A DNA stretch of 64,000 nucleotides from Weissella ceti. Its GTDB lineage: Bacteria; Bacillota; Bacilli; Lactobacillales; Lactobacillaceae. The notes beneath the pieces were generated by a model. That model was not told the DNA's origin. It did not search any database and was given only the letters and a program-made list of their open reading frames with translations. Both the position numbers and the translations under genes were made by a program. Position 1 is the first letter of the stretch; each line of letters begins with the position of its first letter. This document shows positions 24,218 through 34,581 of the stretch, in pieces. The stretch is from NCBI RefSeq assembly GCF_018394055.1, contig NZ_CP074441.1:806001-870000 (forward strand). Reading direction: 5' to 3'.

Positions 24218-24970
24218 TTATTCGAAGTTTCCAAGTTCGCGTAGGATTTCACCGTAGAAATCTTCACGAGCTGAGTCACCACGTACAAGTTCACCTGAGA
24301 TTTCTCCGTCGTTCAAGAACAAAATACGTGAAGCAAAACTTGCTGAGAAAGGATCGTGCGTAACCATCAAAATTGAGATGTCCGCGTTTTGGTTAATCTT
24401 AGTTAGGTAATTCATCATTTCACGCGCATTTTCTGAGTCCAATGCTCCTGTTGGTTCATCTCCAAAAATCAATCCTGGGTTGTGTACCAACGCACGTGCA
24501 GCCCCAACACGTTGTTGTTGTCCACCAGATAGTTCTGATGGGTACTTGTTCAAATATTCCGCAATGTTCAACATTGTGGCTACTTCGCTAACACGTGTCT
24601 TAATTGCGGCTGGACGTTCCTTTTGCAACATCAATGGCAATGCAATGTTTTCGTAGACTGTCAAACTGTCAACTAGGTTATAGCTTTGGAAAATGAATCC
24701 CATATCTTCACCACGGAACTTTGCAATTTCGTTGTCGTTCATGTGCAAGATATCTTGTTGGTTAATACGTACTTCACCAGATGTTGGCTTCATCAAAGTT
24801 GATAGGATGTTCAACAATGTTGACTTACCAGACCCTGAAGGTCCCATAATCGCCAAAAATTCTCCCTTTTCAACTGATAATGAAAGATTATGTAAGACTG
24901 TTTGTTCGACACCTGCGGCACTCTTATAAACTTGCTTAATATTATTTGCAACCAAAGCTGGTTCTGTCAT
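24218..24970 (-). CDS. ABC transporter ATPase, LolD/BceA/SalX type
   Basis: The 250-residue ATPase partner of the following permease. Walker A GPSGSGKSTLL near 43, Q-loop FIFQSYNLVDSLTVYENIALPL near 93-115, signature LSGGQQQRVGAARAL near 148 and Walker B GLIFGDEPTGALDS near 170. The GDEPTGALDS form is characteristic of the MacB/LolD/BceA branch. AGAGG precedes the ATG. It is first in the two-gene operon, which ends at the terminator at 22348-22383. Confidence 0.92.
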   Translation of the reverse strand: MTEPALVANNIKQVYKSAAGVEQTVLHNLSLSVEKGEFLAIMGPSGSGKSTLLNILSTLMKPTSGEVRINQQDILHMNDNEIAKFRGEDMGFIFQSYNLVDSLTVYENIALPLMLQKERPAAIKTRVSEVATMLNIAEYLNKYPSELSGGQQQRVGAARALVHNPGLIFGDEPTGALDSENAREMMNYLTKINQNADISILMVTHDPFSASFASRILFLNDGEISGELVRGDSAREDFYGEILRELGNFE

Positions 24971-25162
24971 GATATTACCTCTTCTATTTTTTATTTTTAG
25001 TCATATCTTATTACACAGGTAACGTTATCATACGCCGTATAATACTGCAACAGAAAAAATTAATCCAATTTAACCTGATAAATCACATAACATTATCTAT
25101 GAGATGACATCATTCCGTACAAATCCCACCATTAAGCCATTTAATCCGGTTTTTAGAGAAAC

Positions 25163-25203
25163 AAAAAAACGTACTTCAGATATTAATAAAATCTGAAGTA
25201 CGT
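25163..25203 (-). terminator. Terminator after the alpha-glucosidase gene
   Basis: A perfect 13-bp stem ACGTACTTCAGAT / ATCTGAAGTACGT with a 9-base loop and seven T on the minus strand. Confidence 0.93.
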
Positions 25204-25212
25204 TCAATTTTT

Positions 25213-26907
25213 TTATTGTCCAATGACCATAGCGGCATATGGCGCCAACGTAATATTATCACCTGCCAATGTCTTCGCTGCATGAATATCGTTTACCAAT
25301 AGGACTTCTCCAGCCATAATCGTAGGCATTGAAACGGTTTGAGTTTCTGCACCTAGATTAATCAAAACAGTGATTGTACGATCACCTAATTGACGCTGGT
25401 ATGCAATCACATCCGCTGGTACATCCATTAATGGTGTAAACTCACCATCAATAATTGTTTCATGCCACATGTCATCAACACGTACTTTATTCATTGCGCG
25501 GTAGTATGCTAAGACTGAGTTTTCATCTGTATTTTCCACCGCAACGTTAATACCTTCACGACGATTGTTCATTTCCAACCAAGGCTCTGCGTTTGAGAAG
25601 CCACCGAACGCTTCATCAGTCCATTGCATTGGTGTTCGTGCGTTATCACGAGACTTTGCATTAACTGTCTTCAATGCCTCTTCCTTCGATACACCAGCTT
25701 CCATCGCAACGGCATAGTTGTTCAATGAAGACACATCATTGAATTCAGAAATATCAGAACGTTCGAAGTTCTTCATTCCAATTTCTTGCCCTTGATAGAT
25801 GAATGGCACACCAGGTACAAAGTAGTACATTGTGGCCAATGCCTTTGCGGCCGTTGGTGTTTGGAATTCAGGATTTGGAACATACTTAGTCAATGCACGG
25901 TTTTGGTCGTGGTTTTCTAAGACATTTCCCAGCATTCCGTTTGACTTCTTAATTTCAGCTTGGCTAGCAAACAACGTTTCCTTCAACAGCTTAGTATCCC
26001 AAGCTGATGGGCCGCGGTACCATTCGTTAACATCTTGTACTTCAATGTTAATGTATGAGAAGTCAAAGATCATTGAGAAGTAACCATTAGGGCCAATGTA
26101 AGCTGGTAAGTCTTCTTCAGGTACACCATACGCTTCACCAACCGTAATGACATCGTACTTATCAAATGTTTCTGCCTTCAACTCATCTAGGAATACGTTA
26201 ATTCCAGGACGGTTTTGTCCCTTCTTAACTACTGACACACGTCCATCGTCACCATCCGCTGGCAATGATGCCCAGTCTAGATCCTTCTTCAAGTGCGTAA
26301 TCGCGTCAACACGCCATCCAGCAACACCCTTTTCATGCCACCAGTTAATCATGTCATAGATTTCACGACGCAAAGCTGGGTTTTCCCAGTTCAATTCTGG
26401 TTGTTCTGGTGCAAATGTGTGGAAGAAGAATGTTCCAGGCTCTCCTGGCACTTCTGTCCACGTTGAACCACCAAAGATTCCACGCCAATTGTTAGGTACT
26501 TCACCGTCTTCAGTTGTCTTGAAAATGTAGTAATCACGGTACTTACTTGTTGGATCTGCCAATGCTTGCTTGAACCATTCATGTTGATCAGATGTGTGGT
26601 TAACAACTAAATCCATCACGATCTTAATACCGCGTTCTTCCCCTTCTTGTAAGAGGATATCAAAGTCTTCCATAGTTCCAAATTGTGGATCAATTGCTTG
26701 GTAATCAGCAATGTCATATCCCATATCAACCATTGGTGACTTATAAATTGGTGAAATCCAAACCATAGTTACCCCTAAGCTTTGTAGGTAGTCCAAACGG
26801 TTAATAATTCCTGGCAAATCTCCAATTCCATCATCATTAGTGTCTTGGAATGAACGTGGATAAACTTGATATATTACTTCATCTTTCCAACGGCTAGTTG
26901 TTCCCAT
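25213..26907 (-). CDS. GH13 alpha-glucosidase / oligo-1,6-glucosidase
   Basis: A 564-residue cytoplasmic GH13 enzyme that releases glucose from short alpha-glucosides such as maltose or isomaltose. Conserved regions: DLVVNHTSDQH (region I), GWRVDAITH (nucleophile Asp, about 200), VGEAYG (acid Glu, about 258) and ENHDQNR (about 330), plus QGQEIGM. The region II sequence DAITH carries Ile after the nucleophile-Ala pair. Val at this place is generally associated with alpha-1,6 preference and Thr with alpha-1,4, so specificity is left open. GGAGG precedes the ATG. It follows a sugar MFS gene and shares the maltose-type locus with a divergent LacI regulator. Confidence 0.92.
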   Translation of the reverse strand: MGTTSRWKDEVIYQVYPRSFQDTNDDGIGDLPGIINRLDYLQSLGVTMVWISPIYKSPMVDMGYDIADYQAIDPQFGTMEDFDILLQEGEERGIKIVMDLVVNHTSDQHEWFKQALADPTSKYRDYYIFKTTEDGEVPNNWRGIFGGSTWTEVPGEPGTFFFHTFAPEQPELNWENPALRREIYDMINWWHEKGVAGWRVDAITHLKKDLDWASLPADGDDGRVSVVKKGQNRPGINVFLDELKAETFDKYDVITVGEAYGVPEEDLPAYIGPNGYFSMIFDFSYINIEVQDVNEWYRGPSAWDTKLLKETLFASQAEIKKSNGMLGNVLENHDQNRALTKYVPNPEFQTPTAAKALATMYYFVPGVPFIYQGQEIGMKNFERSDISEFNDVSSLNNYAVAMEAGVSKEEALKTVNAKSRDNARTPMQWTDEAFGGFSNAEPWLEMNNRREGINVAVENTDENSVLAYYRAMNKVRVDDMWHETIIDGEFTPLMDVPADVIAYQRQLGDRTITVLINLGAETQTVSMPTIMAGEVLLVNDIHAAKTLAGDNITLAPYAAMVIGQ

Positions 26908-26949
26908 TATGTCATCCTCCCTGGATTTTAATGTCTTATTGAATGATAC

Positions 26950-26981
26950 AGAATAGCCAGACCCTAAGGTCTGACTATTCT
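26950..26981. other. Intercistronic hairpin between sugar MFS and glucosidase genes
   Basis: AGAATAG-CAGACC / GGTCTG-CTATTCT with a CTAA loop and one mismatched pair. There is no T-tract on the minus strand, so this is more likely an RNA-stabilising or processing hairpin, or a weak partial terminator, between two co-transcribed genes. Confidence 0.7.
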
Positions 26982-27078
26982 CTTTATTTACATAAATTTG
27001 TTTTACTATTTTATTTACATCTTACATTTGAGCCTGATAAGCGTTTGTCATGTTCTTAATATGAAACTCTGTTAGTGC

Positions 27079-28407
27079 TTATTGCTTAACAAAACGTGTT
27101 GCAACAGCACCCATAATCATCAAGATTCCTGAAATCAACAACATTGTTGGCATGCTTGCACCAACCAATGGGAAGATCGCAAATGAAGCAATTGATGCAA
27201 CGATTTGTGGCACACAGATAGTACTGTTGAATAGTCCCATGTATGTTCCGTCGTTCTTACCATCCAAAGCTGTCGTCAAGTACATGAATGGGATAGCGTT
27301 CATTGTTACCCAACCGATACCGATTGCAATAAATGAAGCAATCAACGCCATTTGTGAGTGAATCAAGAATACTGAGATAAATCCAAGTCCACCAATCACC
27401 ATTCCACCAGCGTAAGCCATTGGACGTTGCTTAGGCGTTGTCTTAGATAGTAGCAACCCCCAAACTACAGACGCAACCGCTTGAGTCGCTGACAAGATTC
27501 CAAACCAGTTACCAGCTGATTGGTATGCAGCTGATGAAGGATCAGCAGTGTTCCAAACGTTATCAGCAATCGCACCTGTTCCGTAAGTCCACAAGTATTG
27601 GAAAGCTCCCCATGCGAAGAATTGCACCAATCCTAGTGTCCAGAAAACCTTAGGGGCAGACTTTAACAAGCTGAAGACACCTTGCTTGTTTTGTTCATCC
27701 TTGTTAATTCCGTGGTACTTAGCGTATTCGTCAGGTGTGTATTCCTTAACAGACATAACTGAGAAGATTGCACTAACCAACAGTAGAATAGCACCAATGT
27801 AGAATGCCCAGATAACTGAGTTAGGCAAAGTTCCCTTTGCCGCAACATTAGATACACCAATCAAAGTCAAAATGAATGGTAGCAAAGTTGCTAGGATTCC
27901 CCCTAGGTTACCCCAGATTGTTTGGAATGACCACGCATAGTTCTTTTGATCGTCAGGTACCATATCTCCGATGATCATCTTGAAAGGTTGCATGGCCATG
28001 TTAGAAGACAAATCCATGAACAAAATGGCGAAGGTTGCAAACGATAAGGCTGCTACCGATCCAAATCCAAAACCAAAGGATCCAGCGTTTGGCAACAATA
28101 TCATCATGATAACGGCAATCAGGGCTCCAATCAATAGATATGGCATACGACGACCACCTAACTTAGGCAACCATGTACGATCTGACAAGAACCCAACAAT
28201 CGGTTGGATAAACATTCCCACCAATGGTGGCAAAATAAAGAAGAAACCAAGTGTATGTGGATCTGCTCCAATTGTTTGGAAGATACGTCCCATACTTGAA
28301 CTTTGCAATGAGAAGGCCATTGAAACTCCCAAGTTTCCAATAGTCATCATCATGATTGTGCGTTTTGCCAAACTTGGCAATGATTTTGTTTTTACCGCTT
28401 CAGCCAT
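27079..28407 (-). CDS. MFS sugar transporter (SLC45-like, maltose-type)
   Basis: A 442-residue, 12-helix permease. The N-terminal GNLGVSMAFSLQSSSMGRIFQTIG, the loop GFLSDRTWLPKLGGRRMPYLLIGA and NYAWSFQTIWGNLGG identify the SLC45/glycoside-cation group found next to maltose phosphorylase or alpha-glucosidase genes in lactobacilli. Probable role: proton-coupled uptake of maltose or isomaltose for the downstream glucosidase. The start is ATG 28407 (MAEAVKT), with GAGG 8 bases upstream; the ATG at 28437 lacks a ribosome site. Two cre-like elements and a 16-bp palindrome lie upstream, so LacI-type and CcpA control are likely. Confidence 0.86.
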   Translation of the reverse strand: MAEAVKTKSLPSLAKRTIMMMTIGNLGVSMAFSLQSSSMGRIFQTIGADPHTLGFFFILPPLVGMFIQPIVGFLSDRTWLPKLGGRRMPYLLIGALIAVIMMILLPNAGSFGFGFGSVAALSFATFAILFMDLSSNMAMQPFKMIIGDMVPDDQKNYAWSFQTIWGNLGGILATLLPFILTLIGVSNVAAKGTLPNSVIWAFYIGAILLLVSAIFSVMSVKEYTPDEYAKYHGINKDEQNKQGVFSLLKSAPKVFWTLGLVQFFAWGAFQYLWTYGTGAIADNVWNTADPSSAAYQSAGNWFGILSATQAVASVVWGLLLSKTTPKQRPMAYAGGMVIGGLGFISVFLIHSQMALIASFIAIGIGWVTMNAIPFMYLTTALDGKNDGTYMGLFNSTICVPQIVASIASFAIFPLVGASMPTMLLISGILMIMGAVATRFVKQ

Positions 28408-28459
28408 CTGACTGTCCTCTTTTCCTATATAATCCATAAATCGCTTATCAACATTTATT

Positions 28460-28514
28460 ATGATAGCGCTTACAGAAAACGTTTACAATGGGTTTTCAGA
28501 TGTTACCGGTAACA
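28460..28514. promoter_or_regulatory. Operator cluster in front of the sugar MFS gene
   Basis: Two cre/LacI-type elements, TGATAGCGCTTACA (28460-28473) and AGAAAACGTTTACA (28473-28486), each match 13 of 14 consensus positions. Next to them is a perfect 16-bp palindrome ATGTTACCGGTAACAT (28499-28514), with the central CG dyad usual for LacI/GalR-family sites. Likely bound by CcpA and by the divergent LacI-type regulator. Confidence 0.65.
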
Positions 28515-28695
28515 TTATCATTTGAGCGGATGACTTATTTTTTCACATAGTCCGTAAACCCGCTTAACAACTGCATTTACTTGCATTCCCGCCTTTTCGT
28601 GCCAAATCACCCCATTCAAGCTTCACAAACTGCATCCTTAGATATCAATCAACTGTATACGCAATGACTCCACCGTTCTAACCTATTATAAGGAT

Positions 28696-28738
28696 TTGTT
28701 TCCCTGAATTATTTGCTATAATACTGTAAAGGCTTTCA
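28696..28738 (+). promoter_or_regulatory. Promoter of the LacI regulator with a cre-like site
   Basis: TATAAT at 28717-28722 is a perfect -10 element with a weak TTGTTT about 15 bases upstream. TGTAAAGGCTTTCA (28725-28738), one mismatch from the cre consensus, sits at the expected transcription start and could mediate auto- or catabolite repression. Confidence 0.55.
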
Positions 28739-28771
28739 AAACAATTCATATAAAGATAAGGAGCAATATTT

Positions 28772-29704
28772 ATGGTATCTATCACAGATGTCGCTAAACA
28801 TGCGCACGTTTCTAAGATGACCGTATCCAGAGTTTTAAATCATCCTGAAAAAGTTTCACCTAGCATTAAAGCTGATGTCTTAGCTGCCATTGATGAACTT
28901 GGTTACGTCCAAAATCGTGCTGGTCGCTCCTTAGCCACTAAACGTAACTACGCAATCGCATTCGTTATGTTAGATCAAATGGATCAGGTTGAACCTTACT
29001 TTGGGAATCTTATCCTATATATTGCAGATGAATTGCAACGAAAAGGCTACACAATGTCGCTACATCGTTCTTTAGACGATAGTTATGAGAATATGGATGG
29101 TTTATTGATTAGCGGTGCCCGTCCACATGATATTGCAGCGATTCAACAACTGTCACTTCCTTCTGTGTCATATGGTAATCATCCTGACATCAATTCGGTT
29201 GATATTGATAATATCGCTGGGACAGCATTAGCCACAGATGAACTTATTAGTCACACATATGATGAGTATCTTTATCTGGATCTTGATATGCCTGATACCT
29301 TTGCAAACGATCGTAAACAAGGTTTTCTTGATCATATTGGTGCTCAACCACACACCATTATCACCTTAGCGAATGATGAACATCTGGCATTTGACGCCGT
29401 TTCAACCGTCTTAAAAGAGCATCACAATATTGGGATTGTTGCTTCAACAGATCGTTTAGCATTAGGTGCTTTACGTGCGGTTAAACAAGCCAAGCTAGTC
29501 ATTCCTAATGACGTCGGTATCATTGGATTCGATGGTATTTTTATCCACAAATTGGCTGAACAAGAACTAAGCACCATTGTGCAGCCATTAGCTGGGATTG
29601 CTCAAGAAATGGTTAATCTATTATTAGAACAACTAGACACACCATTGGACTCGACCATATCCCGTGCAGTTCCCCCTTATTTCAGTCAGGGTCAGACTTC
29701 GTAA
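28772..29704 (+). CDS. LacI-family transcriptional regulator of the alpha-glucoside locus
   Basis: A 310-residue regulator. The helix-turn-helix ITDVAKHAHVSKMTVSRVLNHPEKVSP is followed by the hinge and a periplasmic-binding-like domain, with the family ending NDVGIIGFDGI. It is about 20 residues shorter than typical LacI proteins; the effector domain is compact around 150-195. It is divergent from the sugar MFS/glucosidase genes, and operator-like palindromes lie between them, so it is probably the local repressor. AAGGAG lies before the ATG. Confidence 0.9.
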   Translation: MVSITDVAKHAHVSKMTVSRVLNHPEKVSPSIKADVLAAIDELGYVQNRAGRSLATKRNYAIAFVMLDQMDQVEPYFGNLILYIADELQRKGYTMSLHRSLDDSYENMDGLLISGARPHDIAAIQQLSLPSVSYGNHPDINSVDIDNIAGTALATDELISHTYDEYLYLDLDMPDTFANDRKQGFLDHIGAQPHTIITLANDEHLAFDAVSTVLKEHHNIGIVASTDRLALGALRAVKQAKLVIPNDVGIIGFDGIFIHKLAEQELSTIVQPLAGIAQEMVNLLLEQLDTPLDSTISRAVPPYFSQGQTS

Positions 29705-29726
29705 GTGTTTTATCATTCATATGTAT

Positions 29727-29772
29727 AAAAAAAGAACTAACCATAGCGAATGCTGTGATTAGTTCTTTTTTT
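29727..29772. terminator. Bidirectional terminator between LacI gene and dltD
   Basis: AAAGAACTAA / TTAGTTCTTT with an inner CATAGC / GCTGTG stem; T-runs on both strands. It closes both the LacI gene and the dlt operon. Confidence 0.92.
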
Positions 29773-29790
29773 GTGTCACTTACCTTGTTA

Positions 29791-31071
29791 TTACTTAATA
29801 ACATCAGTAATGTCTTGTTCATAAGGTAGGTAATTATCCCACGCTTCTGATAAGAATTGATTGTCAATCTTGTATTCAACAGGTTTACTTGGTTGTGACA
29901 AGAATGGCTTAACTGCATCATCAATTGCTAGCCAACCGTTCCATCCAACGTGGATTGTATCTTGTAGGAAATACGGCTTACCACCATCTTTACTCAAATC
30001 AGTAATGTTATTGAACCCTTGCGTTGTCAATTGTGTTTTAATCTTTTCGACTGCTGAGTTATAACGATCAACATTTAAGCCGGTGTAGTCGGACCACTTC
30101 TTGTTGACCGGCGGAATGATAAACAAGACATCTGTCTTCGTCTTAGCCAATTGTTCCAACACTAATTGGAAATCACTATACTCACTTGAACGACAATAGT
30201 TAAAGTGTGTTTGTGAATTTTTCAATTTTGCCAACTTATTTCCATGCCCCAAGCGTTCAGCAAAGAATTTATTTTGAATACCAAATTGATTATTCGTTGT
30301 ATTTTCTTCACCTGCTTTAGTTGCAATTTCTGTCAACGTTTGAAGATCAAACTTATTAGGCAATGTTGATAGATTTTTCTCAACATCTTTTTTATAATCA
30401 GCATTCAAACGCCATGCACTGAAGAACTTATCTTCCTTCATTTGGATTTGTAATTGCCAATCAATCCAATCATGATCTGCTTGATTCAATGACTTACCTT
30501 CTGAGACTTTAGTCATCAACTTAGTCATTTTACCATCCGGAATCATGGCTAGGAAACGTGTGGCCGCGTATTGATCAGATGCATCTGTTGTTGCATTCTT
30601 TAAGAAATACAGCGCTTGGGATGGGCTATAAAACTCCCCAAAGGCCCCCTTACTTGTTCCACGCTTGGCAAACCATTGTGGTGAGATTACAAATACAGCT
30701 TGTTTGTTAGTCATTTGGTCAGAAATTTGTTGCATACCAAAATACTGTGATAGAGATGTTGCTCCAGCTTGCCCTAGTAGCAATGGTCGATAATCACGAT
30801 CATACTTCTCAGCTAGCACTGAAGGATGAAACGGATCAAATCGTTTCCATTCACTTGAACCAAAAAATGGTACAAAGCGATGTTCTGTATTCCCTAATAG
30901 TTCTTGTTTTAGCGTTGCGCTTTTAAAGACTTTTGGATCAACAGATGTCGCTGTTTTCTTCTGTGCTGTGTAATCCATCTTAGGACTAACATCAACTAAG
31001 AATACCAACGTAATGACACCTAACACCGCAAGCAAGACTGGCCCAAACATCAGCCAGAGACGCTTAAGCAT
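29791..31071 (-). CDS. dltD: D-alanyl-lipoteichoic acid biosynthesis protein DltD
   Basis: A 426-residue membrane-anchored protein needed for the last transfer of D-alanine to lipoteichoic acid. One N-terminal helix (about 5-28) is followed by an extracellular SGNH-like domain: [15 protein letters not shown] near 68-83 holds the catalytic serine, and [14 protein letters not shown] near 370 holds the Asp/His part. The ATG overlaps the dltC stop by 8 bases. Last gene of the operon. Confidence 0.96.
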   Translation of the reverse strand: MLKRLWLMFGPVLLAVLGVITLVFLVDVSPKMDYTAQKKTATSVDPKVFKSATLKQELLGNTEHRFVPFFGSSEWKRFDPFHPSVLAEKYDRDYRPLLLGQAGATSLSQYFGMQQISDQMTNKQAVFVISPQWFAKRGTSKGAFGEFYSPSQALYFLKNATTDASDQYAATRFLAMIPDGKMTKLMTKVSEGKSLNQADHDWIDWQLQIQMKEDKFFSAWRLNADYKKDVEKNLSTLPNKFDLQTLTEIATKAGEENTTNNQFGIQNKFFAERLGHGNKLAKLKNSQTHFNYCRSSEYSDFQLVLEQLAKTKTDVLFIIPPVNKKWSDYTGLNVDRYNSAVEKIKTQLTTQGFNNITDLSKDGGKPYFLQDTIHVGWNGWLAIDDAVKPFLSQPSKPVEYKIDNQFLSEAWDNYLPYEQDITDVIK

Positions 31072-31303
31072 TACGTAATCCCTCTACTCCAGCAACGATC
31101 TTGTTAGCTGTATTCCAGTCATCACGTCCCATTTCAGAAACAGGTACCTTGATGGCAAACTTTTCTTCAAGTGCAAGCACTAATTCAACAACTCCCATTG
31201 AATCCAAAACACCAGCATCAAACAGGTCTTCATCCATCATGTCAGAAACATCTTCCATGAACAAATCTTCGATAATTGCGTTTACTTCTTCATTAATATT
31301 CAT
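31064..31303 (-). CDS. dltC: D-alanine carrier protein DltC
   Basis: A 79-residue carrier protein. The 4'-phosphopantetheine attachment serine lies in [12 protein letters not shown] near residue 35. It receives D-alanine from DltA and presents it to DltB. The ATG follows AAGAGG. It is translated between dltB and dltD. Confidence 0.97.
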   Translation of the reverse strand: MNINEEVNAIIEDLFMEDVSDMMDEDLFDAGVLDSMGVVELVLALEEKFAIKVPVSEMGRDDWNTANKIVAGVEGLRNA

Positions 31304-31330
31304 TATTTTTCCTCTTTATAATTAGATGTA

Positions 31331-32572
31331 TTACTTGAACCATAGCTTATCTAGGAAGCCAGAGAACAACAAGAAACTAAACATTGTGACATTGAACGTA
31401 AAGAAGATGGCAAACGCATTTGTCCAACGATTACTTGGCAACAATGCTTGGCCAGCTTTCTTACGCTTCAAATTAATTTTCTTCTTCTTACGCAACCACC
31501 AATCATTGATGATCAAGCACAATCCATGGAAAACACCATATGCGATGTAGAACCACGTTAGACCATGCCAGAATCCCATCAATGTCATGTTAAATAGGTA
31601 CGCAACAGATGATGTTGTATTACGATTCTTAAATACCTTGTGTCGCATCAGAACCATGACTAGTCGCATAAAGACATAGTCACGGAACCAGAAACTCAAT
31701 GACATATGCCAACGGTTCCAAAACTCTTTAACATTCGGTGCCAAGAATGGCTTGTTAAAGTTCATCGGGGTTTTTACACCCATGACGTATGAAATTGAAA
31801 TCGCAAATAATGAGTAACCAGCAAAGTCAAAGAACAAGTTTAGTCCGTACAAATACATCACTAAAACTGTTCCCCAGTTGAATACGCCACCTTGTGCCAA
31901 AGCAAATTTTTCTACCGGTGGTAACATCACTGACCCAAAGGCATAAGCAAGCATAAACTTGTAGAAAAATCCTAGCATCAAGAACCAAACTGCTTTTTGC
32001 AGCATATCGAGATATTCTGAACGTTCAGGCACCGCTGTAATATCTTCTTCAAAACGACGGAAACGATCAATCGGACCTGATGATACCGTTGGCATAAATA
32101 AGATAAAGCGGATTGTCTGCCAAATCCCAACGTTAGCAAGCACCCCATCGCGCATTTCCATAATCATTGCAACTGTCTTGAAGGTTAGATATGAAATCCC
32201 CAAGAACCCAAGTAATGAATTATGTCCGCTCAAAAGTGGCGTAAATTTAACAATAACCAGCGGCAAAATACTTAAGGCAACTGCACCATAGAAAATCCAT
32301 TTATTATCGGCTTTTTGACGATAGCGGTCATATAACCAAACCAAGCCAGTTTGCCAAACCACATACCCCGCTAATGCATAGAATTGTGGCCAACTAGCAC
32401 CCGCAAACATCAATAAAATAAATACAAAGGACACAATGGTCTCATAAATAGCCCAACGCTTACCTAAGAACATCCCCACAACGATTGGTAATAATCCTAA
32501 CAACAAGAAACCAAAATATTGTGGATCACTGTATGGTTGCATATTAGGTAATGAACTTAACCATTCCGTCAT
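31331..32572 (-). CDS. dltB: D-alanyl transferase DltB (MBOAT family)
   Basis: A 413-residue membrane O-acyltransferase with about 11 helices that passes D-alanine from DltC across the membrane. The MBOAT histidine is in FWHGLTWFYIAYGVFHG near residue 335, and FWNRWHMSLSFWFRDYVF near 285-300 is the conserved DltB segment. The ATG overlaps the dltA stop by one base. Confidence 0.97.
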   Translation of the reverse strand: MTEWLSSLPNMQPYSDPQYFGFLLLGLLPIVVGMFLGKRWAIYETIVSFVFILLMFAGASWPQFYALAGYVVWQTGLVWLYDRYRQKADNKWIFYGAVALSILPLVIVKFTPLLSGHNSLLGFLGISYLTFKTVAMIMEMRDGVLANVGIWQTIRFILFMPTVSSGPIDRFRRFEEDITAVPERSEYLDMLQKAVWFLMLGFFYKFMLAYAFGSVMLPPVEKFALAQGGVFNWGTVLVMYLYGLNLFFDFAGYSLFAISISYVMGVKTPMNFNKPFLAPNVKEFWNRWHMSLSFWFRDYVFMRLVMVLMRHKVFKNRNTTSSVAYLFNMTLMGFWHGLTWFYIAYGVFHGLCLIINDWWLRKKKKINLKRKKAGQALLPSNRWTNAFAIFFTFNVTMFSFLLFSGFLDKLWFK

Positions 32573-34107
32573 TATGCATTCACCTCAGCAATAAGTGCCT
32601 TAATATCAATTTTACCGTTTGGTGTCATTGGTAGGCTTTCGCGATACATAAAGCGTGATGGCATCATGTATGGCATCATATCATCAACCAATGTTTCCTT
32701 AATCGCCTTAGTTGCAAGCAATGGCTTACCAAATTCTTCCATTACGCCGTCCTTTGGTACCACATATGCCAACAATTGTTGTACTTTATGTTGATCGTTG
32801 TAACGAGGTACTGCCACAGCTGCTTCAACCAATGGTGATAGGTTCAAAACGTGTGATACTTCCTCCAATTCGATACGGTAACCGTTGAACTTAATTTGGA
32901 AGTCCAAACGCCCACCATAATGAATCAAATTTTCTTCATCAAAGAATCCAACGTCACCTGTGTGGTAGGCTGGTTGTCCATCAATTTCAAAAAACGCTTC
33001 CGCTGTCTTATCTGGGTTATTCAAGTAACCCTTAGAAACAGCTGGACCAGTTACAATGATTTCACCTTGTTCACCAACTGGTAGAATTTCACCATCTGCC
33101 ATGACATATGTTGGAGAGTCAGGCTTTGGATATCCAATTGGCAAACGTTCTGCCTTTTCAATCATTGCTGATGTAATTTCGACCGCTGATAAAGCAACCG
33201 TTGCTTCTGTTGGCCCATAGGCATTTACAATACGTGCGTCTGGGAAACGTTCATGAACCTTCTTAGCTGTGTTAACGGTCAATTCTTCACCATCGAAGTA
33301 GAAGTACTTCAATTGTGGCATCTTTTCAGCATTAAATTCGTCTGACAACATTGCCATATCAGCAAATGAAGGTGTTGAGGTCCAAATTTCAATATCTAAT
33401 GTAGGTAATACGCTAAATAGTTGCTTAAAGTCATTAACCACATCACGCGGCAAAGCAAACAAAGTTCCCCCTGCCGCTAGCGTTGGTGCCCAGTACATCA
33501 CTGACAGGTCAAATGAGTATGGTGGTTGAGCCAACATCTTTGGTTGTGCTGGTACATCAAAGGCATCCGCTTCTAACATCCAATTTGTGAATGATAGCAA
33601 ATTATCATGTGAGATTTGAACACCCTTTGGCTTACCTGTCGTTCCAGATGTAAAGATAATGTAGTAATTATCATCGCCACGAACCATGTTCACAGCGTCA
33701 TATGTAATATCTTTTGCCATTTCTGTTTGTACTGTTTCCAATGAGAAAACCGGTACATCATTTAATTCGACTGGTAATACATCGATTGCAACAACTGCCG
33801 CAGGATTAGCAATTTCTACAATAGAAGTAATACGTTCTTCCGCCGAATTAATGTCAACTGGAATGTAGGCGTGCCCTGACTTAGTCAATGCCACAAATGT
33901 AACCAACATTTCATATTGTTGTTCTCCAAACACCATGACTGGTGCTTGATCCGGTAGATTTACCGTATCAAAATACGCAGCAAGCGCATCTGAATCATGC
34001 TTTAATTGCGCATATGTGTGCGTCGTTCCCAAAATGTCATAGACTGCTTGGTCGCCTTGCGTCTTTGCATAATTATCAATTGTTTCGATCATATTTGTTG
34101 TTAACAT
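32572..34107 (-). CDS. dltA: D-alanine--carrier protein ligase DltA
   Basis: A 511-residue adenylate-forming enzyme that activates D-alanine and loads it on DltC. Core motifs: [21 protein letters not shown] near 150, [13 protein letters not shown] near 293, YHTGDVGFF near 380, and the C-terminal lysine in NGKIDIKAL near 500. GAGGG precedes the ATG. It follows the small dltX gene by 27 bases. Confidence 0.97.
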   Translation of the reverse strand: MLTTNMIETIDNYAKTQGDQAVYDILGTTHTYAQLKHDSDALAAYFDTVNLPDQAPVMVFGEQQYEMLVTFVALTKSGHAYIPVDINSAEERITSIVEIANPAAVVAIDVLPVELNDVPVFSLETVQTEMAKDITYDAVNMVRGDDNYYIIFTSGTTGKPKGVQISHDNLLSFTNWMLEADAFDVPAQPKMLAQPPYSFDLSVMYWAPTLAAGGTLFALPRDVVNDFKQLFSVLPTLDIEIWTSTPSFADMAMLSDEFNAEKMPQLKYFYFDGEELTVNTAKKVHERFPDARIVNAYGPTEATVALSAVEITSAMIEKAERLPIGYPKPDSPTYVMADGEILPVGEQGEIIVTGPAVSKGYLNNPDKTAEAFFEIDGQPAYHTGDVGFFDEENLIHYGGRLDFQIKFNGYRIELEEVSHVLNLSPLVEAAVAVPRYNDQHKVQQLLAYVVPKDGVMEEFGKPLLATKAIKETLVDDMMPYMMPSRFMYRESLPMTPNGKIDIKALIAEVNA

Positions 34108-34134
34108 GATTTTTCCCTCATATCACTTTATTTA

Positions 34135-34263
34135 CTAGAATTCGTTGTAGATAAATCCACCTTGTCCATGACCAGAGTAGCCATATAGGTAAAGCAGAAA
34201 TAATAGAATGCCGAAGTAAAATACGGTTTGAAAAACGAACCGCCAAAATGTGCTATTTTTCAT
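34135..34263 (-). CDS. dltX: Small membrane protein DltX, 42 aa
   Basis: A short gene at the head of the dlt operon. It encodes one membrane helix (FRFV..VFYFGILLFLLYLYGY region) and ends in GGFIYNEF, the conserved C-terminal motif of DltX proteins, which are needed for D-alanylation and act with DltB/DltD outside the membrane. The ATG at 34263 has AGAGG 10 bases upstream. The length and position ahead of dltA are exactly as expected. Confidence 0.93.
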   Translation of the reverse strand: MKNSTFWRFVFQTVFYFGILLFLLYLYGYSGHGQGGFIYNEF

Positions 34264-34581
34264 AATATTTGAACCTCTTACGTAATTATCCAACTGAGTG
34301 AATTCTTTATGAGTATACTCTCCTAAGTGCCTTAAAACCAGCTTTTTTATCGTCTATTATGACGAAACATTACCATTACTTTACATAATTCAAAGATTTT
34401 GTCATAAAAGACTTATTTGTTATAAGCAATAATTATGACGTTAATTGTCAACGCCCTACATCAAACAACACTAGCCAATAAATACATTACACTATTTCAA
34501 CTGTAATTATATGTATAAATAGAATTACTCTACAAATAATCTTTGAAAGTAATTCCCACTTATTCTTCTCGCTTATGACAA
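34264..34581. other. dlt operon promoter region, no gene seen
   Basis: About 320 bases of A+T-rich DNA. It must contain the dlt promoter on the minus strand and the end of the acetyltransferase transcript. Two TTATGAC-type segments (near 34358 and 34432) are present, but I could not assign a regulator such as a CiaR or VraR site. Confidence 0.4.
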
